A stretch of DNA of 64,000 bases, taken from contig WION01000002.1 in assembly GCA_015039365.1 (NCBI GenBank), positions 124,001 to 188,000 of the forward strand. The letters are read 5' to 3'. Made by a program: the position numbers and the translations under genes. Shown here piece after piece: positions 22,630 through 33,197 of this stretch. Below the pieces are notes generated by a model. That model had not been told where the DNA came from and did no database searches. It saw only the letters and a program-made list of their open reading frames with translations. The stretch's first letter is position 1. Each line of letters opens with the position of its first letter. Origin of the DNA: Amanita rubescens. Its lineage: Eukaryota > Basidiomycota > Agaricomycetes > Agaricales > Amanitaceae.

Positions 22630-23432
22630 TTAGTTCAGTACGAGATAACAGTCGGCCAGCTCCTCCAAGAGCTCGTCTGTCCCCATTACTTCCTCCTCTT
22701 CTCGATCTTGGTAGAGCACATCGTATTGTGCTCCTTTGACCGCCTTGACACAGTAATCCGAAATTAGGAACGCGTTCCGCATACATTCATCGGACGTTGT
22801 AAAACGTTTCCCGATGAGTTCCTCCGGGTTTGAGCACCACGTTTCAATGTCGGAACTCATAACCTTGCGGAGGATCGGCTTCTCGGGGATGATATTCGTA
22901 ACCGCCGGGACGTACAAAGGGGTTGGTAATGGCCTCTGTAGAATATGTTCCCTTCTACCAATAAAGGGTTAATGACAGTTGGGTTAAGTAACTTGAGACT
23001 TACAATAAACGAGTTCCAACTTCGACAACAGGGGCCACATTAATATCGCCGACAACGTGTTCAAGCAGCAACTGGATAAATCCCAAAGAACAGAAATAGA
23101 TCCGCACGTGGCTAAAAACAAGTGGTTAGTTTGGAGCTGACAATGAACAAATCAACAACAGCTCACTCATCGATTGACTGCGCTTCTACCTTGCACCTCT
23201 TCGCAAGCCGATCCAAACTTGAATGGATCTCGTCGATGCTGAGAGCTGAAGCCGGCCGACTACCCGCGAAAGAAGCCTTGAATTCTTTAGAGATTCGGGC
23301 GTAAGCTGGGTGAGACTCCTCGGGATTTTGGCGTAGGATAACGCGGTGGTCTTCACATAGCTTTATATATTCAAAATAGAGGTGTCCATATTTGTTGATT
23401 TCATCCCTTTGCAGCTTTCTGAATGTCGGCAT
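22630..23432 (-). CDS. Uncharacterised three-exon protein
   Basis: Exons 23432-23167, 23111-23004 and 22954-22630 on the minus strand join in phase to 699 nt (232 aa) with GT-AG introns of 55 and 49 nt. The first exon is polar and helical ('RKLQRDEINKYGHLYFEYIK'). Exon 2 reads 'RIYFCSLGFIQLLLEHVVG'. Exon 3 has several Cys (single occurrences around 'DIETWCSNPEEL', 'SDECMRNAF', 'DYCVKAV') and an acidic stretch 'DREEEEVMGTDELLEELAD'. There is no signal peptide, catalytic motif or known domain that I recognise. An upstream ATG at 23510 could extend the N-terminus by 26 residues. The clean phase joining is the main support. Confidence 0.6.
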
Positions 23433-24503
23433 AATAGGGAAAGCGGGCGACAAGTGCAGCGAGCCGTGGTGCGGGAGAGACACGAATGTGACAAGCTGAA
23501 GCTGTAGCACCTAGCGAGACCTGGTGCTCCCAACATTACTGGATTGACTTGAATTCAACTCACTAATAATATGGCTTTTCTCGGTTTTCTCGACACCAGC
23601 ATTAAACCTTCGCTTAATTTTGGCCCCCCTGTTCCCAACTACTATGCCTGACACCAGTGAGTGAGAGCGAATCTCTGCAGCTGAGCGTTGCTGATGAGAA
23701 AACCTTTTTCCTTTACCAACTCCACAATTCGTGCCAAAATCATCTCCAACTCCGCCGTCACGCGTCACACGTCAACTTTTCGACCATCGCGATTCGCGCC
23801 GACTGTGCGAATACGCACGCTCATTTGGAAAATAACAACATCCTTTATTACTCAAGAAGAAATTCACCGTGTCCGGAGCACGCTTGATGTATGCCATTGA
23901 GTCTGAGATCTCTCAGTTCGGAAAACGTCTATCTCGATTTTGCTCCCGACATGGACAATAACGTGTTTCTCCATCCTGTGCACCACGGGTGTCAGAAAAA
24001 TGTATAATTCCAGGGGAAAATGCCATAGCTGAGCCTTCGAGGTTTGAATTTGAGTTGTCACTCTGGACTTCGAATTCCAGGCCGGCGGACGTAGGAGATT
24101 GGATGTCTTGGACTGGGAGATAAAGCCAAGCGCTTCTCAGACCTGGCGATTGCATCTTTACAATAGATCTCACTCACTTTTTTTTATTTCACAACGCGTG
24201 CCCTCCCTGCCGGGCCACTCATCGGCGGTAAGTGCACATGGGCATTGACATATATGATACTTATATGCTTATCATACTGAACAGTGGCTAAAATGGTACA
24301 GTAAGGAATTCACCCCTGAAGGGACCCTTGGAGTCTATCAATGAATTCTCTGAACCAGTCGACCCTTGAATACGCCTTACAATTAGATTGCCGCAACCCA
24401 GTAATTGGCGGGCTTCCCATACTACTTAGCCGGATCCGATAACATTTAAGTATAAGTATGGTTAACAGCGTATCTGCTACGCAAACTAATCCCACCAGTG
24501 ACC
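23433..24503. other. Intergenic
   Basis: About 1 kb with short frames only, including 23511-23768 (minus), 23688-23900 (plus) and 23913-24173 (minus). None has recognisable motifs or consistent introns. No repeat detected. Confidence 0.4.
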
Positions 24504-25706
24504 ATGCCATATTATGGGCCGCAAGAGGACGGGTACATGCTATTCCTAGAGAAAACATTCATGCTGTCGACATATGTTGCTTTCATTGGTTATGGTGCGT
24601 AGTTGATTCTGGCTCGAAGACAGAAATTATCGACCTTTCGTATCAGGTGTGCAAGTCGTAATGTTTTGGATCTGCGCGTCATATCTATGGAGGCAACGCA
24701 AATGTCAAGGAAAACTTGTGTACTTCCGCCTCACGTACATAACTGTCCTCTTCCTTCTTGAGTCATTGGTCATGGCATCCTCTACATGGGCAATTGAAAG
24801 CATGTTTATCCGAAATCGCAATTACCCTGGCGGGCCGATGGCATGGTTTTTGGCGTCAGGGAATGCACCGCTAAATGTTGCATTCTTTGGATCATTCTTC
24901 ATATTGACTTTCATGTCCGATTTACTCGTGGTTAGTCTCCATTTCTGGTGAAGCGATTTCCGCATCTGAAATTATCCATAGCTCTGGCGTTGTTGGGTTG
25001 TCTGGAGTACTGTAGGACAGTTAGCCGCTTTTGCCATTTTGACCATCCCTGTTCTTACACTTCTCTCTTCCATTGGTAACATATCAACTGTTTCATTTTA
25101 AAGCTATTTTGGCTAACGCCTTCTCAGTGTTGGGAGTCATGTGGGCTTACCAGTCAAGTCGGCCTGGACTCTCTATGTATAGTCGACTAGCTGTCGACAT
25201 CGGCACCGCCTATTACGTTACCTCTCTCGGTGTAAACGTTGTCCTCACCACTCTCATTATTTTGCGATTGGTACATCTTCGTACAGTGGTTCTGAGAATA
25301 CTGCCAGCGGATTACACCAAACACTATATGTCGGTGGTCACGATCGTCGTCGAGTCTGTTCTAGTCTACTCAATTTTTGCCCTGGCATTTATTATCACCT
25401 ATGCTCTCAATAATCCGATGAACCAAGTGTTCTTGTACATGGGCTCTGCGTGTCAGGTACGTATGTCCTGATTATCGTGCATGGAAGTTAATATCGCGTT
25501 CACAGCAAATAGCGGGCTATATGATTATATTGAGAGTTGCTCAAGGACGGGCGTGGACATCAGATACTGAAGCAACTTTATCCAAATGCCGTACCACAAT
25601 GCGATTGGAACCAGTTCCTGCCACTCGGGACGCCATTGAATTGCGGCTCGATCACTCTTGTGACAAGCATTTGATTCTAAAACTGGATGCTCAGGACCCA
25701 ATGTAA
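24504..25706 (+). CDS. Seven-transmembrane protein of an uncharacterised basidiomycete family
   Basis: Exons 24504-24594, 24647-24930, 24982-25075, 25128-25456 and 25506-25706 join to 999 nt (332 aa). All introns are GT-AG, 49-52 nt. Hydrophobic helices are visible in order: 'LSTYVAFIGYGVQVVMFWI', 'YITVLFLLESLVMASS', 'VAFFGSFFILTFMSDLLVLW', 'LAAFAILTIPVLTLLSS', 'YYVTSLGVNVVLTTLIIL' and 'VESVLVYSIFALAFIITYA', with another at 'LYMGSACQQIAGYMIILRV'. The landmark 'IRNRNYPGGPMAWFL' between helices 2 and 3 recurs in many agaricomycete proteins of unknown function with GPCR-like topology. The tail is cytosolic-looking and polar. No ligand or transport function can be inferred. Confidence 0.82.
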
Positions 25707-27189
25707 ACATCTTTGTTTTCTGCGGTTCATACTAAGATTTTAATGCAGATCGGAACCTATTTTGCGTTCAAGGGTAACCGGTAAATAGTTATCGCGGTAA
25801 TTAGAAGGTTATAGCATAGGTTCTGTTGGGATTGTAAGCTTAAATTTGGGTACTTTGAGTACTTTGAGTGGTGACGATTTATGCCAATGGACGAGAGCTT
25901 CTTCGGATATTTCGGGCGGAGACTCGATAGGTTCTATTCTCGATACCAAATTCGAAGCGCAATGTTTTCTTTGTCTGTCCTGCTACCAACGCGTACACCT
26001 CTGGTATCGCAATAAGCGACGTCCTTGAAATGATCGTCAAAACATTCTCATCGTTGTCGTTCGGCCGGATGATTCGCCTACAGGCGGTAAGTAGAACGTT
26101 TCGTTTCCTGAAACTTTGCTTGGCTCATGAGTAACTTCAGGAGCCGTTACCCGCCTTTTTGATAAACATGTATCGATGCCTTTTCTTCCACTCTTCCACT
26201 TTTCTCCACGTATTCGATAACATCGAAGAGACTGACCTTTTGTGTGATCTCCAGTCCTCGAGTGTCGGCATAAGCTATGGGCTATTTGCGCCGTCTAGAA
26301 TGGCTGGAGCAGATATTTTTCAGAACCCAGATACTTGAATGTCAGCCGCAAGCCGACGCAGCACGCCACTCTTTCTCTTTGCCTTACTTGAAAGTCGATT
26401 TTGCTAAGTAGTACGATCGTGCGTATTCGATCGTCCATTCCATCATGGATCAAGGTCACCTGCGTCAAAACTTGCCCTTAATCCTCAAGTGCTCAAATCA
26501 ACGGCGAATTACATATCCTTTGAGGGGAGCACATACGATGTCAGTCCCGTCCATTCCGAGGCACAGCGATGATTGGGGTGTCGGTCTTGCGATCTATTTC
26601 AGATCAGTCACATATTGTGATTAGGACGTGCTTTTACTACACACCCTGTCTCAATATGTCTTCTCTTCCCCTTCGACCACCATCAGTTAAGAAGCTTTTC
26701 AACGCTTAGAGCGCATTCGACGGCAACAATGGTCATTAATTACTGATCACTACCCGAGTACGTGTTTTAATCCATCTCGCTGATAACAATTTGAACCATC
26801 TTTAGTGTATTCTACCTTTCTTCGCTCTCGCGGGCATTGGAGGAAGACGAAAGCACAGCCTGGTCACCCCGCCGCGCATGTCTTCGATGCATTCAACCTT
26901 TCTTCACTTTCCAAGGGCGTTGGATGAGGACATTGCAGCTCAAGCTCAGGGTATGGACTTGCTTTCCGTCCATCATGGACATCGATGATAATTTGTGTCA
27001 GCAGAAGTGGATTGTGAACGAAGAATGTGGATGACGAATGGCGTGGATTTCCATCTCGGTTCGAAGTGACTACTGCGTCATGTACCCTCAGAGTGGAGGG
27101 CCCGGATCGGCGGGCTGCCAAAGTAAAGTGCTCCAAAGCGATTGCAGGAGCGTCCAGCCAGGCTTCAACTTCGAGTCTCATCAAACAAT
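25707..27189. other. Intergenic, no supportable gene
   Basis: About 1.5 kb. Short frames near 26837-27238 on both strands lack motifs. No LTR ends or TIRs noticed. Confidence 0.4.
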
Positions 27190-27719
27190 CAAATACTGAC
27201 GAGGATTTCTTCCTCACTTTAAACCGCCGAACTCCCAATCTCGCCGTTTGGCGAGCGATGGCTCAAGGTCACCTGGCTGGAATCTAGACGAGGCCGCGGT
27301 TCTTCAAACTGTGCCGTTGCTCGTCCTTTGGTGAAAAACACGGATCCCAGCGAACAATCCACGAGCGATTTGTCCCTGATATCGTCCCGGGATTCTTCCA
27401 ATCCCGCTGACAACTGTTGGTTGAAGGTCAGTCGCACGCCAGGCCGTAACGTGGACAACGACTCAATCTTGCTGGAAGATGCCACTGTCGACAAATCGTA
27501 TCTCGCCATTGCTTGTCCTCCGGTGGAACATGCGAATTCTATCGAAGAATCCACCAGTGATGATGAGCTCTTCCTTGCATCACACCTTGAGAGCTCCAAT
27601 CCTGCCGATAACGGTTGCTGGTTGAAGACTAGTCGCACTCCGGGTCGCAATGTGGATAATGATTCTGTCTTGCCCGAACATGCTACTATTGACAAGTCGT
27701 ACTTTGCACTAGCCTAACC
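27190..27719 (+). pseudogene. Unknown ORF built from ~198-bp tandem repeats, probably degraded
   Basis: A plus-strand frame open to the TAA at about 27717 contains two good copies and one partial copy of a 66-codon unit with landmarks 'SSNPADN-CWLK-SRTPGRNV', 'DNDS-L---AT-DKSY' and 'E(Q/E)STSD'. Upstream the frame is closed by a TAA near 27224 and has no ATG, so the 5' part is missing or an intron is unrecognised. The opposite strand is also open over 27219-27695. No known domain. It could be a fragment of a repeat-containing secreted or regulatory protein, but I have no evidence for function. Confidence 0.35.
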
Positions 27720-27884
27720 CCTGAGAGAGAGCACGAGAGTGCAACTACATCTGAAAACGGTCGATCCGGGCGTAACGGTGTTGATGACATCGAATTCTTC
27801 GATGTGGTTGCGCAAAGTACGCCGATTAGGAAGTCTAACCACAGGATAAGTCGCGAGATTTTATACCACAAGTCACGTCGACGC

Positions 27885-28905
27885 CTGTCGCAAGTCGTGT
27901 CGAGGAAGTAGATTTGATCTTTTTCAGCGAGCTTGAGGCCGAGATTGACGTAAGCGACAGCAACAAGTGTATGCAACGAAGTTTAATAAAAGGAGCGGCA
28001 CTGGACCTAGTCCCTGGTTCCAGTGGTGAGTTGAATGTGTTTCTTTACTTTCGGCTTAGTGACGGAAAATTATATCGAAACAAAGGGGTCCTCGCTCTCT
28101 GCCACCGTCTACGAGGCTCTTCCTCGGCACTTTCGTCCGCCAATTCAATCTTCGAGTTTTTTTGAAGATTCCGCACTTCTCGGAACTATCTGGCCCTGGA
28201 TGCGTTTCATTTCTTTCTCGACTTCTCGACAATGTTTCAAGATTCCTCTCTTCCTCTCCTATCACGCCTTTGGGATTCTTCGAAATCGATTGGCCGCTCT
28301 TTCTCAAACTTCAATTTTTAATGATTGCCATCTTTTTTCCCAATCTTCTCCGGCATTTATTTGTTCCTGGTCTCGTCAATGACAAAATTCCACGTCGCGG
28401 TTACATCGCTATTATATCGTTTATCTTCGTCTGTTGCATTATCAACCACCCAACGACCTCCTTGCTGGGCATTCCGACAACTTGAAAAACGTTATCTTGT
28501 GTCACACGCCATCTACGTCCTTCACCCGTCTCTGATTTCGTGCACCATGGAAGAATGCAAAAAAACAAAACAAGTGAGAACAGTTTACAGATATCCATCT
28601 CTATCTGGCTTGCGGAACGATCAATGATTATTTCAGAAAACGTCAAAGAAAGAGGTCCTCTTCCTACTATTTGTTTTATAAAGTCCCGCAATTATCCCGC
28701 TTCCCTCTGGTTCCATTCTCTGTACGCCAACAAGACACTAGACTAACACTCGCCTTTGAAGCAGGACTCGTTCTGTATTTTAATCTATCTCCGGTTGGAC
28801 GGCAATGTATTATTAATCTTAGAGAAATGCTTCACTTGCAATATTTGTATCTCTTGAATGAATAAACAATATTTTTCCGCTACACGCTTGACAGCAGTGA
28901 GTGAT
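27885..28905 (+). repeat. Dispersed ~1 kb repeat DR1, copy B
   Basis: Plus-strand copy matching the reverse complement of 11945-12905 in ordered blocks over its whole length, ending AATAAACAATATTTTTCCGC. It lies 0.2 kb upstream of F-box copy C. No ORF with motifs, no terminal repeats. Confidence 0.6.
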
Positions 28906-29098
28906 GTGGCAGAGAACAGGGGGTCCGCCCCTGCCATTACCGTCGTGTTCCCGATCCTGTGGCCGTACAGTGTAGACGAAGATGGAAAAGAACGAACGGG
29001 TTAAGGAAAAGGTAGGTAAGGAGAAAGAACAATCGGCCAATGGCGTGGGAAGGGTCGAAAGCATAGGTCACGGTGCGCGAACATAACGCGTATGTAAT

Positions 29099-29143
29099 CG
29101 GGTAACCAACAGCCCACTAACTTCGCGCATTGTATCCTGGGGA
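29099..29143 (+). promoter_or_regulatory. Conserved F-box family promoter (copy C)
   Basis: CGTATGTAAT at 29099-29108, then 'AACAGCCCACTAAC' and 'CGCGCATTGTATCC' boxes before the start codon, as in copies A, D and F. Confidence 0.5.
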
Positions 29144-30619
29144 ATGAACAGATACCGTAAGTACGCCAGTGTTCTGATACTTTGTATAATTACTTAGCAA
29201 GTTGTTCGCTTGCTTGTTAGATGATGCGAAGCAGAGGTGTAGAGACTCATACATTCGTGCGGATAGAAAGTATTCACAACCTACGGAGAGACAGCCCAGC
29301 GAATACTATTTTCCAATCAATCGACTACCTCAAGATGTTCTCGCCGAAGTATTCGTCCAATGTCTACCCAAATTTGAATCATGGCCTAGTATCGAAGGCC
29401 GCTCAACCGAAGGCATCGCACCTCTCCTGCTTTGTCGCGTCTGTTCTTCGTGGCGCAAACTGGTGCTTTCTGAGCCACGTCTCTGGCAAAGGTTATCCCT
29501 TTGTTTTATAGGTACATCAAGGACCGAGGAAGTCATAGCTTTGATACACGGATGGATAAAGCGATCCGGTGTGCTTCCGTTGGCGCTGAGTTTGCGTGTC
29601 GTTGTGGTAGTATACAATGACTTGCTCGTCTTCCGAGCGATGGTTGAAGCTGTGCTAGGTGCATTCGTTCAATATGCGTCAAGATGGGAGCATTTCCATT
29701 TTAGTAAGGATGACATTTCTGTCACCCTTCCTGAATTTGGAGATATGCCTCGCTTGCGTAGCTTCACCTTGTATGGGGATCATTTTGAAGATACCAAATT
29801 ACGGATCTCCTCTTGGCCCATGTTGGCGGCATTAAGATGGCCTCTTCATCCCACCGCATCCTCGACTCCTAGCCCACCATGGCACCAGTTGACGCATCTT
29901 GCTCTGGGGCATCTCATGACAGCACGAGAAACACTCCTTGTCATACAATCCTGTCCGAAGCTAACAGAAATAGAAATCGAGTCCTACTACGATGAGGGCG
30001 ACACCCAGGATCAAGCGCCGCGAATTGCCGTGGTAAATAACTCCCTAAGAAAATTGGTCCTCAGCGTCGATGAATCGTGCACGCGGCTTCTTAGGGGGCT
30101 CGCATTACCTGTTTTGACCAACATGACTCTTTGTTACGTCACCCCGTGCGTGCCGCGCGTCCACAGGGGGCTCTTGCACTTCTTCACTAGGTCTAAATGC
30201 AAACTAGACCGATTGCACCTCGTGGACCCTGCATTTGATGACGACATGCTCCTAAGGTGCCTCAAACACGACAGCTGCGCATCCATCACCGATCTGTTCC
30301 TAGAAAATATACATAATGATCCAATGGTCACAGATGCTGTCCTTGCCGCGCTCACGGACGGATAGCGACATGCTATTACCTAACTTGGCACACCTTGAAT
30401 TTCATACCTGTCTTGGTGGATCGCCGGGCAGGCTGGGGACGATGCTCCTGTCGCGCTGCATTATGTGGGACGAGGAAGACCAGCTGAAGACTGAAGATCG
30501 AGCACTACTCGCTTTCCCGGCTGGATATTGTCCTCGTGGCATTAGCGGAGACTCATGGATTAAAGGTCACATTCGATGTTGACGCGTCGGATTCTGATCA
30601 TGTCGTGCCAGATATATAA
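29144..30619 (+). pseudogene. F-box/LRR-like protein, copy C, two frameshifts
   Basis: Exon 1 is 29144-29156 ('MNRY' plus one base) and the intron is 29157-29220. Exon 2 opens at 29221 and runs to a stop at 30363-30365 (about 384 residues, including an intact F-box 'INRLPQDVLAEVFVQCLP'). Relative to copy D, an 11-nt block is missing at about 30357 ('ALTDG-stop' where others read 'ALTDVPSSDSDM'). The frame then resumes 'DSDMLLPNLAHLEFHTC'. A second 2-nt loss near 30494 ('LKT-VKIEH' becomes 'LKTEDRA') shifts it again. The ancestral end would be the TAA at 30617-30619. A truncated protein lacking the last ~85 residues is possible, so loss of function is not certain. Confidence 0.75.
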
Positions 30620-30699
30620 TTACAATCCTCTCAGCGCTGTATGCCTTGTACTCAAGCCAATGATGTCTTGCGATGTACGTGTGGTACTAGTGTTAGTTT

Positions 30700-30760
30700 G
30701 TGTTACAATAGTTTCACGTGTAAATCGTGACGTGATGTACCATCTTCGCCCGTCCAGCTT
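30700..30760 (-). pseudogene. Relic of the SH3-gene tail (copy 2)
   Basis: The reverse complement shows the terminal codons 'GTGAAACTATTGTAA' matching the SH3 gene end, and a 'GGGCGAAGATGG' patch from its last exon, in the same position relative to F-box copy C as the real SH3 tail holds to copy F. Confidence 0.45.
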
Positions 30761-30772
30761 GGTCTTTTTGAT

Positions 30773-30859
30773 TCGACCAAGCAGCGCTTGATTCAGCTGG
30801 CCGAAGGCGCAGGCGTAGAGGTCGGTTACTCCGTAGCTTTGCGCAGACTAAAAAACTGA
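30773..30859 (+). pseudogene. Possible C-terminal scrap of a further F-box paralogue
   Basis: An open stretch reads 'STKQRLIQLAEGAGVEVGY' and ends in TGA, similar in pattern to the F-box copy B end 'DFALIRLAESEGLKVEF'. Only about 28 codons remain between the SH3-tail relic and the DIRS element. Short, so tentative. Confidence 0.3.
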
Positions 30860-30885
30860 TTAGCGTAAGTTGCCAACACTGCTGG

Positions 30886-31037
30886 TCTTTGACTCGGTAG
30901 TTTCGCGGTTTCTAGGTAGTGGATTTATTTATGTAGCTAAATACAATCCGTGACTGTAAGTGAGATGTACATGAGGTGTATGGGCGAGGCCCCGAAGGGG
31001 CTCCGGCAAGCTGAGAATGGGGGCATATCGAGCATCG
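30886..31037 (-). repeat. DIRS split repeat B2
   Basis: 152 bp, differing from B1 (31315-31466) at about two positions seen by eye (TAGTGG versus TAGCGG; GAATGGG versus GAACGGG). Confidence 0.85.
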
Positions 31038-31157
31038 GGGAGGGCGGCAAGACATTGCGAATGTGCTGATGTTTCCGACAAACCGTTTGCTCGATGATGC
31101 GATGTCCCACATTCTCAGCTGCCCAGGGGGAATGTGTCTGAGGGAGTGGTGGGTGGG

Positions 31158-31314
31158 GCGAAAGAGATGACGAGCTGGTGGGCTCGTCTTCCTGACCGGC
31201 ACGTGTATGCGGCATGGACGCGGTGTGGAGACAAGACGCGCTGACCGCATCCACGTGACCCTCGCCAAAGATCTACGTCAAACGCTCTCGTGCCTCACTC
31301 GTTTGACTACACTC
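31158..31314 (-). repeat. DIRS split repeat A2
   Basis: 157 bp, nearly identical to A1 at 36949-37106 (one base indel, few substitutions). Directly adjacent to B1. Confidence 0.85.
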
Positions 31315-31466
31315 TCTTTGACTCGGTAGTTTCGCGGTTTCTAGGTAGCGGATTTATTTATGTAGCTAAATACAATCCGTGACTGTAAGTGAGATGTACA
31401 TGAGGTGTATGGGCGAGGCCCCGAAGGGGCTCCGGCAAGCTGAGAACGGGGGCATATCGAGCATCG
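31315..31466 (-). repeat. DIRS split repeat B1
   Basis: 152-bp partner of B2, immediately downstream of the recombinase gene in the sense of the element. Confidence 0.85.
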
Positions 31467-31527
31467 TCCCCATGGCGCTGGAAGGAGCGAAGTGACGCAC
31501 GATGCTCGCGTCGTCCCCAGCTACTAG

Positions 31528-33197
31528 TCAAAGAGCTCTCCGGTTACCTGCCCGTTGTATGGGAAGGATGGTGCGTCGCACTAATTCCTCTCGTAAGTTG
31601 GCGTTTTCCTGGATGAAAGGGGCCATTATTTCTGCGTGGGCTCTGAGATACTTGGTGTATGCATCACTTGACCATCTCCCTTTCACCTTCAATGCCTCGA
31701 AGGATAGCCCTCGTAGGAGGTACTCGAGGGTGGAGCCGATTCTGATGCTGTGTCCCTGTACGGTCTCTTGTTGAACTTTGGAGAGTAGCCCGTTGATACG
31801 ATGTAACGAGCCGATTCCGGCTACGTTGGAACCGATCTCCGAATCCTTCCGAAGCTCCCCGAAGCACTCCGAGCCTATGCTCGATCCTGGAGGATGATCG
31901 TTTGTGTTCGGATGCATGCACAGGCCTCGGACTTGGTGCAGGATTCATCACATGGTCACCTTGTGCCTCCGTAGTATATATACCATTGTGTACATAGTTG
32001 TAGTTAGCGAATTATCACCCCATTACTGCTCCGAGTTCGATTCCTTTCGTTCCCTTCGTTCCTCGGTGCTTCGGACACCTTCCACTCGTTCACCTTCGCA
32101 TTCGGCACCCTCTCTGCCTCTGAGGCACCCCCAGGACTGACCTCCGAAGCCCCTTTGGCCGAACGCATTTCCGCATCGGCCTTCTTCTGATCGTTTCAAC
32201 GACTCAGAAACTTCGTCTTTCTGAGGGGGCGGTATGAGTTGCCATGTCTGTAGGCAAAGAGATGCCCATCGGGTGGGGGGTTGTTGACGCGAAAATGGTT
32301 CCGCAATGCCTGCAAGGGATCCGCTGCTGAGGAGGGTTGTGGGGCCCAGTAGATGTCTTCCCCTGTAATTTCCGTCTTGGTCCGAGGGACTCTGAATACC
32401 CAAACGGTGTTACCCTCCCTATCCGTGACCTGGCTAACTGCATTGCGGGCGATGTGGATGATTGCGTCAAAATGTATCTTGTCGGGAAGTGCAAACTCTC
32501 CTAGACGAGCTGTCCCCCAGAAAGTCGTGGTGAGGCATGCGAAGACGGCGGAATCAAGGGGTTTGTCGAGGTCCAGCAAGGACTTGATGGAAGCGATCTT
32601 GTCTAAGCGGAGGGGGGGGCGTTTGGCTCGTTTAGCATCAGGGGGGGACATGATGGTGGCCGCTTTGAGCAGGGCATCCATTGTTGGCTTGTGCGAGTTG
32701 AGGTCGAGGCCGTGTATGACGTGCCATGCTCTGATCCCGGCGAGGTAGTTGCTGATGGTTGAGGGGGAGTAGACCCCGGCAAGAGTGGAAGCGAAGACTT
32801 CTAGAAGCTCCTGAGAGGCGGGTGCTCTGTCTTCTTCCGCTATGCTGGCCTGATCACAAAACCAGTGAAAGGCAGCAAGGCCGGTACCGTACGTCTCTGC
32901 GGTGCTCGGGGCCCATGCTGCGTGAAGGACGGCCTCCACCCTGGCTAGCATGGATGGGGTCAGAGGCTGGGGCTGGCCATGGTCGTCAAGGGGTGCTCTG
33001 CTTGATGTCGGACGCCACCGTTGTAGGCGTTCCTTGGCTAAGCATTGCGGCCTGAGGGAGGAGTCGAGAGTGGGTTGGGAGCTGTGGTGTTCATTGGCTG
33101 GAGTGGGCAGGGTGCCGCTATCTACCTCAATGTTGGGGATACCGACGTTTGCTAGAACAGCCGCTCTCTTTGACGGCCTGAATGATGAGGAACTCAT
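31528..33197 (-). pseudogene. DIRS-element tyrosine recombinase, interrupted by a solo LTR
   Basis: The ORF opens near ATG 33197 ('MSSSSFRPSKRAAVLANVG') and runs to 32203. The coding sequence resumes at 31797 and ends at 31528. The N-terminal half has the SAM-like core-binding region ('YGTGLAAFHWFCDQASI', 'TISNYLAGIRAWH'). Catalytic residues are Arg I in 'GTARLGEFAL', the His-x-x-Arg box 'GHSIRIGST' with 'EYLLRGLSF', and the nucleophile Tyr in 'RWSSDAYTKYL'. The frame across the inserted LTR is continuous if the LTR and one TCGT duplication are ignored. The recombinase would insert the circular cDNA. The present copy ends at a TGA just inside the LTR, before the HxxR and Tyr, so it is inactive. 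Confidence 0.82.
31802..32198 (-). repeat. Solo LTR of a third LTR family (TGAAAC...GTTACA), in the DIRS recombinase gene
   Basis: On the minus strand it starts TGAAACGATC and ends GGCTCGTTACA (397 bp). It is flanked by a 4-bp direct duplication (ACGA at 31798-31801 and 32199-32202 on the plus strand). Sequence near its 3' end (TTCCAACGTAGCCGGAATCGG) and around a 'TATATATAC' box matches the solo LTRs at 39450-39788 and 39900-40247. Confidence 0.85.

Noticed and set aside
29202..29220. F-box genes starting with TTG-TTC-GCT ('MFACLLDD') in exon 2
   Set aside because: TTG is not an ATG and the following TTAG is the intron acceptor. The 13-nt exon model gives a consistent N-terminus in five copies. 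Only copy F may include this segment.
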